Shown here one piece after another: positions 1 to 9,185 of a stretch of DNA of 64,000 nt (positions within the stretch are counted from its first letter, which is position 1; each line of letters starts with the position of its first letter). Location: positions 5,487,501 to 5,551,500 of the forward strand of contig NZ_CP049744.1 of the NCBI RefSeq assembly GCF_000760935.2, given 5' to 3'. The DNA comes from Rhodococcoides fascians A25f (GTDB lineage Bacteria; Actinomycetota; Actinomycetes; Mycobacteriales; Mycobacteriaceae). A model generated the notes under the pieces. That model was not told the origin of the DNA and ran no database searches. It saw only the letters and a list, made by a program, of their open reading frames with translations. The translations under genes and the position numbers were made by a program.

Positions 1-2
1 AG

Positions 3-224
3 GTCGCCGAGCTGGATCTGAGCAACTTCAAGATCGCTCTGCTGGTGTTCGCACTGGCCGCCGGAGCCACCGTGCTCTCCCACGTCAACGATTCCGGCTT
101 CTGGCTCGTCAGCCGCTTCTTCGGCATGGACGAGAAGACGACCCTCAAGACATGGACCGTCATGGAAACCACACTGGGACTGGCAATCTTCGCGGTCGCA
201 TCACTGCTGTGGGTGGTGTTCTAG
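3..224 (+). CDS. Gluconate permease (GntP family), C-terminal fragment
   Basis: The reading frame is open from the window edge and ends at a TAG at 222-224, giving the last 73 residues of a membrane protein. It shows two hydrophobic helices and the segment SHVNDSGFW, which is typical of the last third of GntP-type gluconate:H+ symporters; the end WVVF is also typical. GntP proteins import gluconate across the inner membrane for the pentose phosphate or Entner-Doudoroff routes. The start and most of the gene lie outside the window, so neighbours such as gluconokinase cannot be checked. The permease family is fairly certain; the exact substrate is inferred. Confidence 0.75.
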   Translation, partial: VAELDLSNFKIALLVFALAAGATVLSHVNDSGFWLVSRFFGMDEKTTLKTWTVMETTLGLAIFAVASLLWVVF

Positions 225-240
225 GCCGGCTTCGACGAAC

Positions 241-1203
241 TCACTCGTCGACTTCGAGCCTGCATCCCCCTGGCGGAAGTTCCAGGACGATGACGTCGTG
301 TCCCTCTCCGGTAACGATCGCGGTGAAGATGACATCTGCACCGTCCATCCACACCCACCAATTCATGTTCGCACCCCGCAGACGCGGCACCTGCCGATAT
401 ACCGCTCGGGCGTCTTCGACCACGGCCTGCGGGTGCAGCCTCCGAGCGGTGGCGATGACGGTGCGGCGTACCTGGTCGAGATCGAGCAAGTCGTCGTCGT
501 CCGACAGCTGGGATGGTCGAAAGTCGATAAGCGCAAAGGGTATTCGGACGACCGGTAGCGTCGCCGCATATTCCATCGATCCCCCCGACAACGCAGGATC
601 GCGCCAGTAGAGCACGTCGTCCACGAACGTGGGTGTCAGCTCGTCGTAGATCTCGGAGCCGGTCTCCACGCTGCGATACAGGGCGGTGATGTATTCGGTC
701 AGCGAGTCGTACCAGGGTGCGCCCCCGTCGGCACCGTCGTAGGTGAACATACGGATACAACCTTCACGGGCACCTGCGCGCGTGTCGACGTACAGCGTTC
801 CGCCTGCGCCGTCCTCGGCGAACGGAACATACGCCGGGACGAACATTTCCGCCGTCTCCCCGGCCTCCTGAACTGCAACGATGGCCGGCCAGTCGGGACC
901 CAAATCGTCGATCTCGTGCGGGCTTTCGAGGCTGAACCTGTGCCGATCCACAACTTGGTCGAGCGAGGAAAGAGTGAAATCCGGCAGCACGGATCCGACC
1001 GGTACGTACTGCTCGCCGTAGGTTTCGCTCTGCCCGTCGTGCAGCCCGTAGAACTCGCGCAACTCATCCGGCCACGGAGTCGTCGCACGTTCGGCGGCTT
1101 CACGCTCACCCGGGGCCCGTGGCGGCCGTATCGACGCAGCAGTGACGGGCGCGCGTTCACGAAGCATCGCCATGTACAAGGTCCATACCTCGGTGAGGGT
1201 CAC
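241..1203 (-). CDS. SMI1/KNR4 (SUKH) family protein
   Basis: A 320-residue soluble protein starting at GTG 1203. The segment PWPDELREFYGLHDGQSE (about residues 44-61) and the following VPVGSVLPDFTLSSLDQVV match the start of SUKH/SMI1-KNR4 domains, which bind partner proteins and often act as immunity proteins against polymorphic toxins, though many stand alone. The C-terminal half (about 190-320) is not recognised. There is no signal peptide and no toxin gene beside it, so an immunity role is unsupported. A minus-strand TAGGTT at 1215-1210 lies six bases before the GTG, so the transcript may be leaderless. It lies downstream of, and tail-to-tail with, the gluconate permease. Confidence 0.6.
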   Translation of the reverse strand: MTLTEVWTLYMAMLRERAPVTAASIRPPRAPGEREAAERATTPWPDELREFYGLHDGQSETYGEQYVPVGSVLPDFTLSSLDQVVDRHRFSLESPHEIDDLGPDWPAIVAVQEAGETAEMFVPAYVPFAEDGAGGTLYVDTRAGAREGCIRMFTYDGADGGAPWYDSLTEYITALYRSVETGSEIYDELTPTFVDDVLYWRDPALSGGSMEYAATLPVVRIPFALIDFRPSQLSDDDDLLDLDQVRRTVIATARRLHPQAVVEDARAVYRQVPRLRGANMNWWVWMDGADVIFTAIVTGEGHDVIVLELPPGGCRLEVDE

Positions 1204-1209
1204 GGTCCT

Positions 1210-1215
1210 AACCTA
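1210..1215 (-). promoter_or_regulatory. Putative -10 box of a leaderless transcript (SUKH gene)
   Basis: On the minus strand TAGGTT fits the actinobacterial -10 consensus TAnnnT and sits exactly six bases before the GTG start at 1203. That is the spacing expected if transcription begins at the start codon, and there is no Shine-Dalgarno sequence. No convincing -35 was seen. Confidence 0.4.
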
Positions 1216-1223
1216 GACGAGCG

Positions 1224-1928
1224 TCACTGCACCGGAACGAGAATGCGCCACGCCCCCAACGCCAATGAGCCGACGGTGACGAGCAGGAACAATCCGACCC
1301 AGACGATGCCGGGCAGGAAGGTCAGTCGGGCGAGTTGATCGGCGTCGGAGTCCCGTGCCCGTCCGGCGCTGCGCGATTTCTGCAGTTCGAGAACGGGCCG
1401 CGGGCCGGCGATCAACAGGAAGAACGTGATGAAATACGCCGCCGCGACCTGCTGTTCGCCGGTGCCCCACCAGGAGACGACGAACAGGGCAGCGCCCACA
1501 ACGACGAGCGACAGCAAGCCGTAGATGTTGCGAATCATCAACAGCATCAATGCAATCGAGATGACGCCGATCCACAGCACCGCCACCGCATGCTGGGTGC
1601 CGAGCACGAACGCGGCACCGAGCCCGAGCAGCGACGGCCCCACATAACCTGCGAAGGTCATCGCGATGACGCCGAGGCCGGTGGGCTTACCCTTCGAAAT
1701 CGCGACGCCCGAGGTATCGGAATGCAGTCGCAGCCCCATCAGCTGTCGGCCGGTGATCAGCGCGACGAACAAGTGCGCGCCCTCGTGCGCAATGGTGACC
1801 ACGTTGCGTGCGATCCGCCACGTCTGCGGCAACACGACGATGACGAGTGCAACCAGAGCAGCAACTTGGACGATCCACACCGGTGGATCAGGACTCACCG
1901 CGGAGATGCGGTCCCAGAATTCGTTCAC
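1224..1928 (-). CDS. M50-family membrane metallopeptidase (M50B-like)
   Basis: About 234 residues and largely hydrophobic. The zinc-protease motif HEGAH lies at about residues 48-52, just after the first transmembrane segment and followed by further helices. This is the layout of M50B-like integral membrane proteases that cleave within or near the membrane. A second motif with the third zinc ligand is not obvious to the eye, so activity is assumed rather than shown. I chose GTG 1928; an in-frame TTG two codons upstream (1934) is an alternative. The gene reads toward the SUKH gene (20 bp gap) and shares its strand. Substrate unknown. Confidence 0.65.
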   Translation of the reverse strand: MNEFWDRISAVSPDPPVWIVQVAALVALVIVVLPQTWRIARNVVTIAHEGAHLFVALITGRQLMGLRLHSDTSGVAISKGKPTGLGVIAMTFAGYVGPSLLGLGAAFVLGTQHAVAVLWIGVISIALMLLMIRNIYGLLSLVVVGAALFVVSWWGTGEQQVAAAYFITFFLLIAGPRPVLELQKSRSAGRARDSDADQLARLTFLPGIVWVGLFLLVTVGSLALGAWRILVPVQ

Positions 1929-1938
1929 ACCCAAGTAT

Positions 1939-1994
1939 GCGGCTTCGCCGCAGTGGCATGGTTAAGTGCCGCTGAGGGGACTCAACCACGGCAC
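1939..1994. repeat. REP-like hairpin element / desaturase terminator
   Basis: A 5-bp stem with triloop (GCGGCTTCGCCGC, 1939-1951) is followed by a second hairpin with arms GTGCCG (1966-1971) and CGGCAC (1989-1994) and an inner TGAG/CTCA pair. It sits just past the stop of the desaturase, so it can act as its terminator. The same 13-mer, on the other strand and again next to a hairpin, occurs at 19012-19024, which suggests a dispersed element rather than a one-off terminator. Confidence 0.5.
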
Positions 1995-2005
1995 TGCCGC
2001 AGGCA

Positions 2006-2962
2006 CTACGACGCGCGTGCTTCGGCTTTGGCGCGTTCGCGGGCGAGGGAGCGGTCTCGCATTTCCTCGAACTTGGTGGCTTGGCGTTCGAGGTCTTCGA
2101 GGAACGCGGCGAGTTCTTCGCGCTTGTTCTCTCCGCGTGCGGTGAAGTCGTTGCGCTCGAAGACGTTCCACTTGCGCAGTACCGGCCAGACGACGTCTTC
2201 GAGGTGCTGACGCAGGTCGTAGATGCCGTGCTTGGCCATGAGCACACCGTTGCGGCGGAAGTTCGGCATCCCGGCACCGGGCATGACGAAGTTGGTCACG
2301 ATGTCCGAGACGGCCTGCAGCGTCTGATCGGGGGAGATGTCCATCGCCGCGCCGGTGATGTTGCGGTAGAAGATCATGTGCAGGTTCTCGTCGGCGGCGA
2401 TGCGCTGGAGCATCCGGTCGGCGATCGGGTCGTCGCAGACCTTGCCGGTGTTGCGGTGCGAGACGCGGGTGGCGAGTTCTTGGAAGGTGACGTACGCGAC
2501 CGAGTGCAGCAGGCCGACCTGTGATCCGGCGGGGGAGGCGTAGCCGTTGGTCATGTGGATCATGCGGGCTTCTTCGAGGGCGACGGGGTCGACGCCGCGG
2601 GTGACGACGAGGTAGTCGCGCATGACGATGCCGTGGCGGTTCTCTTCGGCGGTCCAGCGGCCGACCCAGGTGCCCCAGGCTCCGTCGCGGGAGAAGTTCT
2701 CGGCGATCTCACGGTGGTAGGAGGGCAGGTTGTCCTCGGTGAGCAGGTTGGTGATCATCGCGGCTTGGGCGACGTCGGAGAGCTTGGACTGTTCGGGGTC
2801 GTAGTCCTGGCCGCCGAGGGCGGCGAAGTTGCGGCCTTCGTCCCACGGCACGTAGTCGTGGGGATGCCATTCGCGCGCCATCGTGATGTGACGGTTCACG
2901 TTGTCTTCGGCAGTGGGTACCAGCTCCTGCAGAAGCTCGAGCTGTGTCAGATCCCTCGCCAT
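2006..2962 (-). CDS. Acyl-ACP desaturase (DesA-type, diiron)
   Basis: A 318-residue soluble desaturase of the plant stearoyl-ACP type as found in mycobacteria (DesA1/DesA2). The diiron ligand pattern is visible: an early Glu near EDNLPSYH (77-83), EENRH at 106-110, QELATRVSH at 161-169 and DENLH at 191-195. It should introduce a cis double bond into ACP-bound fatty acids, feeding membrane lipid or mycolate synthesis, with electrons from a ferredoxin or flavodoxin system not seen here. The start ATG 2962 is preceded by GAGGAG at eight bases; upstream ATGs at 2980 and 2968 are less well placed. It appears monocistronic, with a terminator-like hairpin after its stop. Confidence 0.88.
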   Translation of the reverse strand: MARDLTQLELLQELVPTAEDNVNRHITMAREWHPHDYVPWDEGRNFAALGGQDYDPEQSKLSDVAQAAMITNLLTEDNLPSYHREIAENFSRDGAWGTWVGRWTAEENRHGIVMRDYLVVTRGVDPVALEEARMIHMTNGYASPAGSQVGLLHSVAYVTFQELATRVSHRNTGKVCDDPIADRMLQRIAADENLHMIFYRNITGAAMDISPDQTLQAVSDIVTNFVMPGAGMPNFRRNGVLMAKHGIYDLRQHLEDVVWPVLRKWNVFERNDFTARGENKREELAAFLEDLERQATKFEEMRDRSLARERAKAEARAS

Positions 2963-3090
2963 TGGCATGTCTCCTCGCATCGACGTCAGCTCACGAGCCT
3001 AGAGCCAAGAGTGCGACGGGTGTGGAGCCTCGCCGAGATTCTGTTAGAGGTAGCAACCGACGCCGACACCGAGTGGTGCGACCTCACAGG

Positions 3091-3588
3091 TCATTGCTGG
3101 ACAGGTTCGAGGCCGGAGAAGTTCGGTGCGCGGAAGACCCACCCGCGAAGGGCGAGGAAACGGGCGGCCCCGAAGAGACCGCTGACAGCGATCACCACCA
3201 CAACCTGCGTGTAGGCCGCTGCACCAGGAAAGAGGACGTGCATCGCGGCCAGTGAGGCGGTACTCAGACCGAGACCGATCAGGGCGAGCCCGCCGGCTTC
3301 CCACTGCGTCTGGAACCAGCCGACCCGGCCGGCCGCGTGGAAGGTGTGACGGCGGTGCAACTCGTTGGCCAGGACAGTGCTGGCAGCAACACCCGCGAGA
3401 TTGGCCGTGAACGATCCCAAGGATGCGAGGGCCACGAACAACAGGGCGTACACACCGTTGCTCGATACCCCGACGATCACGAACCGAGTGAACTGAGCGA
3501 GAACCGACTCTCCGAGCATCCTCGACTTCATACGGGGCGCACAGCCCGACGGCCCAGGCGTAGCCGAGGCTTTCAGCGAGGTGCTCAC
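3091..3588 (-). CDS. GtrA-family membrane protein
   Basis: About 166 residues with four predicted transmembrane segments. The start of the family is recognisable in QFTRFVIVGVSSNGVYALLF, and the polar pair NELHRRHTFH lies between helices 2 and 3. GtrA proteins are small flippase-like partners in moving lipid-linked sugars or decorating cell-surface polysaccharide. I chose GTG 3588 because GGAG lies five bases upstream; ATG 3531 would also keep all four helices. No glycosyltransferase is adjacent, so the partner is unknown. The gene lies upstream of the desaturase on the same strand, but a 128-bp gap suggests separate transcription. Confidence 0.75.
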   Translation of the reverse strand: MSTSLKASATPGPSGCAPRMKSRMLGESVLAQFTRFVIVGVSSNGVYALLFVALASLGSFTANLAGVAASTVLANELHRRHTFHAAGRVGWFQTQWEAGGLALIGLGLSTASLAAMHVLFPGAAAYTQVVVVIAVSGLFGAARFLALRGWVFRAPNFSGLEPVQQ

Positions 3589-3683
3589 GTGATCTCCAGT
3601 TGTAGAACCGGAAGCGTCGATCGGCGCTTCGCTTCGATACAACTCCGAACACGGGCACATCGGTCTCGGACGTGACGGACGTC

Positions 3684-3851
3684 TCAGGCTTTGGAGGAAC
3701 TTTCTTCCCGAGCGCGCTTCTTGCGGTCCAGGTCGATGTTGAGACTGTTGGGCTTGATCGACGCGACGAACAACACCGCAACGAGCACCACCACAACGAG
3801 GATGGTGATGACGACCACCGCGATGCCGAAGATTGCCAAAATACCGTTCAT
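3684..3851 (-). CDS. Small single-span membrane protein (55 residues)
   Basis: A short gene with an excellent ribosome-binding site (GGGAGG six bases before ATG 3851). The product has one very hydrophobic segment at about residues 4-31 (rich in V, I and L), then a hydrophilic tail with the charged stretch DLDRKKRAREE and a Ser-rich end. The topology suggests a short outside N-terminus and a basic cytoplasmic tail. No family recognised. It lies between the GtrA and maltokinase genes on the same strand, 74 bp after maltokinase, so it may be co-transcribed with it. Function unknown; that it is a gene is supported by the ribosome-binding site and codon usage. Confidence 0.6.
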   Translation of the reverse strand: MNGILAIFGIAVVVITILVVVVLVAVLFVASIKPNSLNIDLDRKKRAREESSSKA

Positions 3852-3925
3852 GTCCTGCCTCCCGTGTCAGGCAATACGGTACTTGTCGTAGACGGGCCCG
3901 TCGACGTGCACCCCCAGCTCACCGA

Positions 3926-5311
3926 TCAGCTCACCAACCGCTCCACAGCACGCATCGGCAACGACAACCAGGTCGGCCGGTTGCGCGCCTCGTACAGAAC
4001 CTCGTAGACGGCCTTGTCGAGTTCGTATGCGCGCAGCAGGTCGGCCTCGTCGCGCGGATCGTGCCCGGCCACCGAGGCGTAGCCGTCGAAGAACGCGGTG
4101 ATGCTCCGCGCAGCCCACTGGTCGGCTCGCTCTCGCATAGACGGGTCCTCGGGCTGATCGACCAGCAGATGGTTCGCCGCGTAGTCGAACGAGCGAAGCA
4201 TTCCCGCGACATCCCGCAGGGAACTGTCCATCTGCCTACGCTCGGCCAAGGTCTTGGCCGGCTCGCCCTCGAAGTCGATGAGCAGCCACCGCTCGGGAGT
4301 ACCCAACACCTGCCCCAGATGCAGATCGCCGTGGATACGCTGCACGGTGGTGCTGTTCGAGGCCTCGGCCCGCGAGATGAGGGCCGTCGCCGCCGGAATG
4401 TACTGGGCGATCTCCGGCACCACCCGCGCCACGCCCGAGATACGAGCCAGAATCTCCTCGACAGCGGTCGATTCGACCGAGCGTTCGACGGTACCCAGCA
4501 CCGAGGCCAGGTCGTGGTGCACCTGCGCCACGGCTGCTCCGATTCGGTGCGCGCCCCGAGCGAAATCGCCGGGCAGTTCTTCGATCGGCGTATCGGGGGA
4601 ATCGAACACCTCGCGAACACTTGCCAGCGCTGCGGTCCAGCCTTCGGTGGAGTTCGCAGCGAAGTCCTGAATCATGCCCAGAGTGGTCGGCTCACCGCCG
4701 ACGACGGCTTCCAGCCAGCCCCGCAGCGGCGCGACGTTGGCACTGCCTGCCTCCGCCAGAGCGCGATGCAGTTCCACATCGGGGCTCACGCCCGGCGGAA
4801 CCTGTCGAAACAGTTTGAGCAGCAGCAGATCACCGAGAATCACCGAGGTGTTGGACTGCTCGGCCCCCAGAACCCGACCGGGCAGACCGCTCGGCACACT
4901 CGAACCGTCGACGATCTTGAATTCGATGCTGCCCGTGGAATTTCCGGAAGCGAAGGCGTCACCGTACAGGCCGATGATCTCAGGGTCTCGTAAACCGTCG
5001 AACACGGCCACCTCGCCCACCACCGGAAGCACCCACGGCCGGAGCTCGTCGGTCAGCTCGGTGCGGAAGCCCAGCGGCACCTGATACGTCTGCGTCACCA
5101 CCGCGCCGTCCTGTGTCATTCGCACCTCCACCAGCAGGTGCTCGGCCGCGAAATGCGGTTCGTCACGAAGAACTTCGCGTTCGAGGATCTGCACGGAATC
5201 CACGGTCGACCCCTTCGCACCGAACCACCGTTGCGCCGGTAGCCATGTCGCCAGCGCCTCCGTGAGCTGAGGTTCGACCGTGCGTGAAGCACTCGAGCTG
5301 GAACCGACCAT
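3926..5311 (-). CDS. mak: Maltokinase
   Basis: 461 residues, the usual length of actinobacterial maltokinase (Mak/Pep2), which phosphorylates maltose with ATP to maltose-1-phosphate. That is the donor used by GlgE to build alpha-glucan (trehalose-TreS-Mak-GlgE route). Features seen: an N-terminal cap with LPAQRWFGAKG (about 24-34), the catalytic HGDLHLGQ (327-334) and the metal-binding DFEGEP (346-351), as in aminoglycoside-phosphotransferase-like kinases. The start ATG 5311 follows GAGAG; an upstream ATG at 5377 would add an unrelated basic stretch. TreS, often next to or fused with this gene, is not in the window, so the maltose must come from an unlinked enzyme. Confidence 0.88.
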   Translation of the reverse strand: MVGSSSSASRTVEPQLTEALATWLPAQRWFGAKGSTVDSVQILEREVLRDEPHFAAEHLLVEVRMTQDGAVVTQTYQVPLGFRTELTDELRPWVLPVVGEVAVFDGLRDPEIIGLYGDAFASGNSTGSIEFKIVDGSSVPSGLPGRVLGAEQSNTSVILGDLLLLKLFRQVPPGVSPDVELHRALAEAGSANVAPLRGWLEAVVGGEPTTLGMIQDFAANSTEGWTAALASVREVFDSPDTPIEELPGDFARGAHRIGAAVAQVHHDLASVLGTVERSVESTAVEEILARISGVARVVPEIAQYIPAATALISRAEASNSTTVQRIHGDLHLGQVLGTPERWLLIDFEGEPAKTLAERRQMDSSLRDVAGMLRSFDYAANHLLVDQPEDPSMRERADQWAARSITAFFDGYASVAGHDPRDEADLLRAYELDKAVYEVLYEARNRPTWLSLPMRAVERLVS

Positions 5312-5455
5312 GAGAATCTCTCGCCGCCTTCTTGGGAGTTTGCGGAGCTGTGACCGTACGAAGCGAAACCTACCCACTCCCGGCGCCGCTCACACACCGA
5401 CGGCAACGACACCCGAACGTTATGCAGGTCGTACGCCGGTGCACCGACATGCTCG

Positions 5456-5461
5456 TACAGT
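5456..5461 (+). promoter_or_regulatory. Putative -10 box of a leaderless pirin transcript
   Basis: TACAGT fits TAnnnT and is followed by exactly six bases before ATG 5468; there is no Shine-Dalgarno sequence. This supports leaderless transcription of the pirin gene starting at the ATG. Confidence 0.4.
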
Positions 5462-5467
5462 GGTCAC

Positions 5468-6232
5468 ATGTCCGCTTCACTGACCGCCCACATCGATGTG
5501 CACCGCGCAGGTGATCGACTGAAAACCCGTGTGTCCTGGCTGGACTCGAAACATTCGTTCTCCTTCGGCCAGCACTACGACCCCGACAACACCCATCACG
5601 GACTGCTGCTGGTCAACAACGACGACATCGTCACTGCCGGTCAGGGTTTCGAGACGCACCCGCATCGCGACATGGAAATCGTCACCTGGGTGGTGCAGGG
5701 TTCGCTGGTGCACCAGGACTCCATAGGCCATTCCGGAATCATCTATCCCGGACTCGCGCAACGGATGAGCGCGGGCAAGGGCATCATGCACTCGGAGAAG
5801 AACGACTCCTGGAACATCGACGGCAATCGGCACACCGAACCCGTTCGCTTCGTGCAGATGTGGGTGTTGCCGGACAGTCCTGGCACCACGCCCGGATACG
5901 AACAACTCGAAATCGGCGACGAGTTGCTGCGCGGCGGGCTGGTCACCGTGGCGTCGGGCATGGAGAAGCACCGCGGGGAGGCCGCGATCGGCATCTCACA
6001 GAAGTCGGCGGCGCTGCACGCCGCCAGGTTGTTGCCCGGGAAATCGGTAACGGTGCCGGACGCGCCTTTCGTCCATGTCTTCGTCGCCCGCGGCACCGTC
6101 TCGATGGAGGGCGTCGGTGAACTGTACGAGGGCGATGCCGTCCGCATGAGTTCGACTGGCGGACAACGCATTACCGCTACCGAGCCGGCCGAGGTGCTGA
6201 TCTGGGAGATGCACTCGCGTCTCGGTGGCTGA
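5468..6232 (+). CDS. Pirin family protein (bicupin)
   Basis: 254 residues with the pirin fold signature. N-terminal cupin metal ligands are visible in THPHRDMEIV (two His) and, further on, GIMHSEKN (His and Glu), and the family phrase RVSWLDSKHSFSFGQHYD lies near residues 21-38. Pirins are cytosolic iron-binding bicupins; some cleave quercetin by dioxygenation, others modulate transcription or metabolism, so the biochemical role here is open. The ATG at 5468 appears to be leaderless. The gene stands alone, divergent from maltokinase and convergent with the GGDEF gene. Confidence 0.85.
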   Translation: MSASLTAHIDVHRAGDRLKTRVSWLDSKHSFSFGQHYDPDNTHHGLLLVNNDDIVTAGQGFETHPHRDMEIVTWVVQGSLVHQDSIGHSGIIYPGLAQRMSAGKGIMHSEKNDSWNIDGNRHTEPVRFVQMWVLPDSPGTTPGYEQLEIGDELLRGGLVTVASGMEKHRGEAAIGISQKSAALHAARLLPGKSVTVPDAPFVHVFVARGTVSMEGVGELYEGDAVRMSSTGGQRITATEPAEVLIWEMHSRLGG

Positions 6233-6326
6233 CATATACGTTCGCTGACAACTTGATCACGGGAACACGTGGGGCATGTGTGCAGGGCGACAACCAGTAC
6301 GACGACTCGACGCCGAACTGATTCTG

Positions 6327-6358
6327 GGCTGAGGCACTCGCGTCTCGGTGCCTCAGCC
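6327..6358. terminator. Bidirectional terminator hairpin
   Basis: An 11-bp perfect stem (arms GGCTGAGGCAC 6327-6337 and GTGCCTCAGCC 6348-6358) with a ten-base loop lies between the convergent pirin and GGDEF genes, where it could end transcription from both sides. There is no T-run, as is usual in high-GC actinobacteria. Confidence 0.65.
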
Positions 6359-6389
6359 ATCCCGGTCGCCTCAGCCAGTCCGGTCGGCC

Positions 6390-7499
6390 TCAGGTAGTCA
6401 GATCACCTCGGGCCGACAGGTCCGCCACCGCCACCTGGTTGCCGCCTTGCTTCTTGGCTTCGTACATCGCCGCGTCTGCTCGTCGTAACAATCGCGTGGT
6501 GAGTGCGACGACGTCGGCACCGATCCCGGAGCCTTCGGCACTGGGGTACGTGCAGTGCGCGACACCTATGCTCACCGTCAGCGGCGCGGAGTCCCCCGCC
6601 GAGTGCGCTGCATTTCGATACTCTTCGGCCAATGCTCTGGCCTCGTGTGCGGCCAACTTGGTCACCACCGCGAACTCCTCACCGCCCACCCTGGCGACCA
6701 ACACACCGTCCTTCGTCAACCGACGCGCGACGAGCTGCAGCGCCGTGTCGCCCTGGTGATGACCGAACCGGTCGTTGATCGACTTGAACCTGTCCACGTC
6801 CACGACCATCACTGCAACGTTGCCTGCACCGAGGAAGTAGACCGGTAATGCCTCGTCCAGGCCTCGACGATTGCGCACCTGGGTGAGTGGATCGAAGTTG
6901 GCCGCCTGGGCTTGTACCTGAAGCTTGAGCAGCAGGTACTGGAAGAACGTCGGGCCCATGAACGTGATGGGTATCAGCACCACGAGCTGCGCGACGGCCA
7001 GGCCGTGATCGGTGTCGGGTGACAGCAGGATCAGCACGAAGAAGAGCGTCACGGCCGTTCCGGCCCACAGTAGATGCAGCGCCATGACTCTCGGACTGTG
7101 GAAGAGCTGGACGTAGACGCTGTTGGCGGCGAGCATCGCGAGGGCCAAGATGGCGGCCTGAGGTGATCCGTAGGCCAACAGAACCGATGTCGTTCCGATG
7201 TCCGAGTACGCGGCGAACGTCACGGACACGCGCTTGGAGGGCCATGGGGCCCTCAGCCAGGCAATACCGACCACGAGCGTCGAGACGATCGCGACGACGA
7301 AGATCGCCCTGGCGATCGTCGAGGCCGGAGGTGTGTCGGTGAGCAGCAGCAGTGCGGCCGCACCGAGCCCGTAGGAGAAGGTGCTCAGTGATGCGGCGAG
7401 TCGATACGGTGTGAGCGCACCGTGCAGATCGAGGTAGCTCACCACCGACTCGTAGCTGTGCGGCTGGTTCCACCACGTGCGCAGGAATGGAGACTGCAC
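6390..7499 (-). CDS. Membrane-anchored diguanylate cyclase (GGDEF)
   Basis: 369 residues. The N-terminal half (about 30-195) holds six or so transmembrane helices of a MASE-like sensor; the C-terminal half is a GGDEF domain starting at DPLTQVRNRRG and carrying VDVDRFKSIND and the active-site motif GGEEF at 272-276. It should make cyclic di-GMP from two GTP at the membrane in response to an unknown signal. The product-inhibition site (RxxD five residues before GGEEF) is absent, so feedback control is probably missing. No EAL or PilZ gene is nearby. It is monocistronic, ending at the hairpin shared with the pirin gene. Confidence 0.87.
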   Translation of the reverse strand: MQSPFLRTWWNQPHSYESVVSYLDLHGALTPYRLAASLSTFSYGLGAAALLLLTDTPPASTIARAIFVVAIVSTLVVGIAWLRAPWPSKRVSVTFAAYSDIGTTSVLLAYGSPQAAILALAMLAANSVYVQLFHSPRVMALHLLWAGTAVTLFFVLILLSPDTDHGLAVAQLVVLIPITFMGPTFFQYLLLKLQVQAQAANFDPLTQVRNRRGLDEALPVYFLGAGNVAVMVVDVDRFKSINDRFGHHQGDTALQLVARRLTKDGVLVARVGGEEFAVVTKLAAHEARALAEEYRNAAHSAGDSAPLTVSIGVAHCTYPSAEGSGIGADVVALTTRLLRRADAAMYEAKKQGGNQVAVADLSARGDLTT

Positions 7500-7601
7500 G
7501 TTACCTCCATGCGGGTTCCGGCCCAGAATTCACCGGACCGGACGCGTCACCCCCGGGCCGGGCCGGACATATCGACCACCCACAATGCTATTCGACCGTC
7601 G

Positions 7602-9185
7602 TCACCCTCGGATGTCTCTTCGACGGAATGCTCCCGATCCCACGGCACCGACGACGATGGCGACCACGAGGAGCCATCCGAAGGGCTCGAGAGAGAAGGC
7701 CCCTCCCGGCAATCGCGGCACGTGGGTGAAGGGCGACAGATCGAGCCACGGCTGCGGCAAGCCGACCACCGACGCGATCTGGCCGAGCGCGACGAAGCCG
7801 CCCAGGACCGCCCACAGGACGGTCGCGAACCGGGGGACCGCACCGAACAACGCCACGCCGATGGCCGTCACCACCCACACGGCCGGAAGCTGACCCAGTG
7901 CGCCACCGAGAACGGACGGCAGTTCGCCTGCGATATCGCCGGTGGCCGACCCGTACGTCAGCCCGACGGCGAGGCCGACGACCAGCAGCAGCCACGCCGG
8001 GCCGAGAACGGCGAGGAGTAGATGCCCTGCCAGCCACCGAAGGCGCGAGGTACCGGTGGCCAGCACGATCTCGGCCAGGCCCGCCTCTTCCTCACTGTGG
8101 AGCCGCAGCAGGGCCGATACCGAGTGGGCCGCCACCATGATGCCGACGATGCTCAGCACTGCGGCAATGAACGATTGTTCGAGTGTGGTGCCGCCGAATT
8201 TTCCGAGCGCGTCACTGATAGCAGTGCTGCTGCCGAGCTGGTCACCGATCCCGTCCGTGGACGATCCGATGACGATGCCGAACAGGGCGAGCCCGACGGT
8301 CCAGACGACGATGGTTCCGCGAGAGAGTCGCCAGGCAAGGGCGACGGGACCGGACAGTGAAGGAACGGCAGCCACCCGGCCGCGGCGCTCCGCCCGCAAA
8401 CCACTGCCGAGATCGCGTCGACTGGCTGCCACGAATGCCGCGGCGCAGAACGCTGCTGCAGCCGCCAGCGACAGCAGCAGCGGCCACCACCTCTCGTCGG
8501 CGAACGGCCGCACCTGCGCCGACCACCCGATCGGTGAGAACCACGACAGGGTTCCCGAGCCGATGTCGCCGATCGCTCTGAGAACGAACGCTGCGGCCAA
8601 CACGCCGAGGGCGTAACCGCGAGCCACACGCGCCCCGGACGCCACCTGTGCCGCCAGCGCCGCACAGCCGACGAACACCGCACCGACGACGACGATCGAG
8701 GCACCGAACGCGAGGCTCCCGGTCATCGGCAGACCGAATGCCCACAGCGAGATGAACGCCAACATTCCCGTCGCCACAACGCCGCCGCCGGCAAGCAACA
8801 CGGCCGCTGTCAGCCCTGCGTACCTGCCCACTGCAGTCGACCCGATCAGCTCGGTGCGCCCCGCGTCCTCTTCACCGCGGGTGTGCCGCACGACGGTGAG
8901 GATCGCCGCCAAGGGAACGAGGGTGAGCATCAGGCCGGCGCGCCACGCCACCAGGGCACCGAGGTCGCTGCCGAAGATCGGTCCGACGAGCGCTGCTTGT
9001 GCCGGCACTGCCTCGGTGCCGAGATAGAACGCTTGCCGGTCTGCCGCCGTCGGATACAGCCCCTCGAAGCTGACCGCGTACAGCAGCGGGAGCGCTCCGA
9101 GCAGAACGACCCATATCGGCGCTACCAGGCGATCGCGGCGCAGGTACAACCGCAGCAGTGCCCCCGTCCCGCTCAGGCCGCTCAT
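7602..9185 (-). CDS. ABC exporter permease (polyketide-antibiotic exporter type)
   Basis: 527 residues with about twelve transmembrane helices arranged as two repeated six-helix halves, the form of large DrrB/TetronasinP-like export permeases. The start is ATG 9185, which overlaps the ATPase stop by four bases (ATGA); the frame stays open further upstream but only inside the ATPase gene. It pairs with the ATPase at 9182-10087 to expel a hydrophobic compound, drug or lipid across the membrane. Transcribed last in the TetR-ATPase-permease operon. Substrate unknown. Confidence 0.8.
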   Translation of the reverse strand: MSGLSGTGALLRLYLRRDRLVAPIWVVLLGALPLLYAVSFEGLYPTAADRQAFYLGTEAVPAQAALVGPIFGSDLGALVAWRAGLMLTLVPLAAILTVVRHTRGEEDAGRTELIGSTAVGRYAGLTAAVLLAGGGVVATGMLAFISLWAFGLPMTGSLAFGASIVVVGAVFVGCAALAAQVASGARVARGYALGVLAAAFVLRAIGDIGSGTLSWFSPIGWSAQVRPFADERWWPLLLSLAAAAAFCAAAFVAASRRDLGSGLRAERRGRVAAVPSLSGPVALAWRLSRGTIVVWTVGLALFGIVIGSSTDGIGDQLGSSTAISDALGKFGGTTLEQSFIAAVLSIVGIMVAAHSVSALLRLHSEEEAGLAEIVLATGTSRLRWLAGHLLLAVLGPAWLLLVVGLAVGLTYGSATGDIAGELPSVLGGALGQLPAVWVVTAIGVALFGAVPRFATVLWAVLGGFVALGQIASVVGLPQPWLDLSPFTHVPRLPGGAFSLEPFGWLLVVAIVVGAVGSGAFRRRDIRG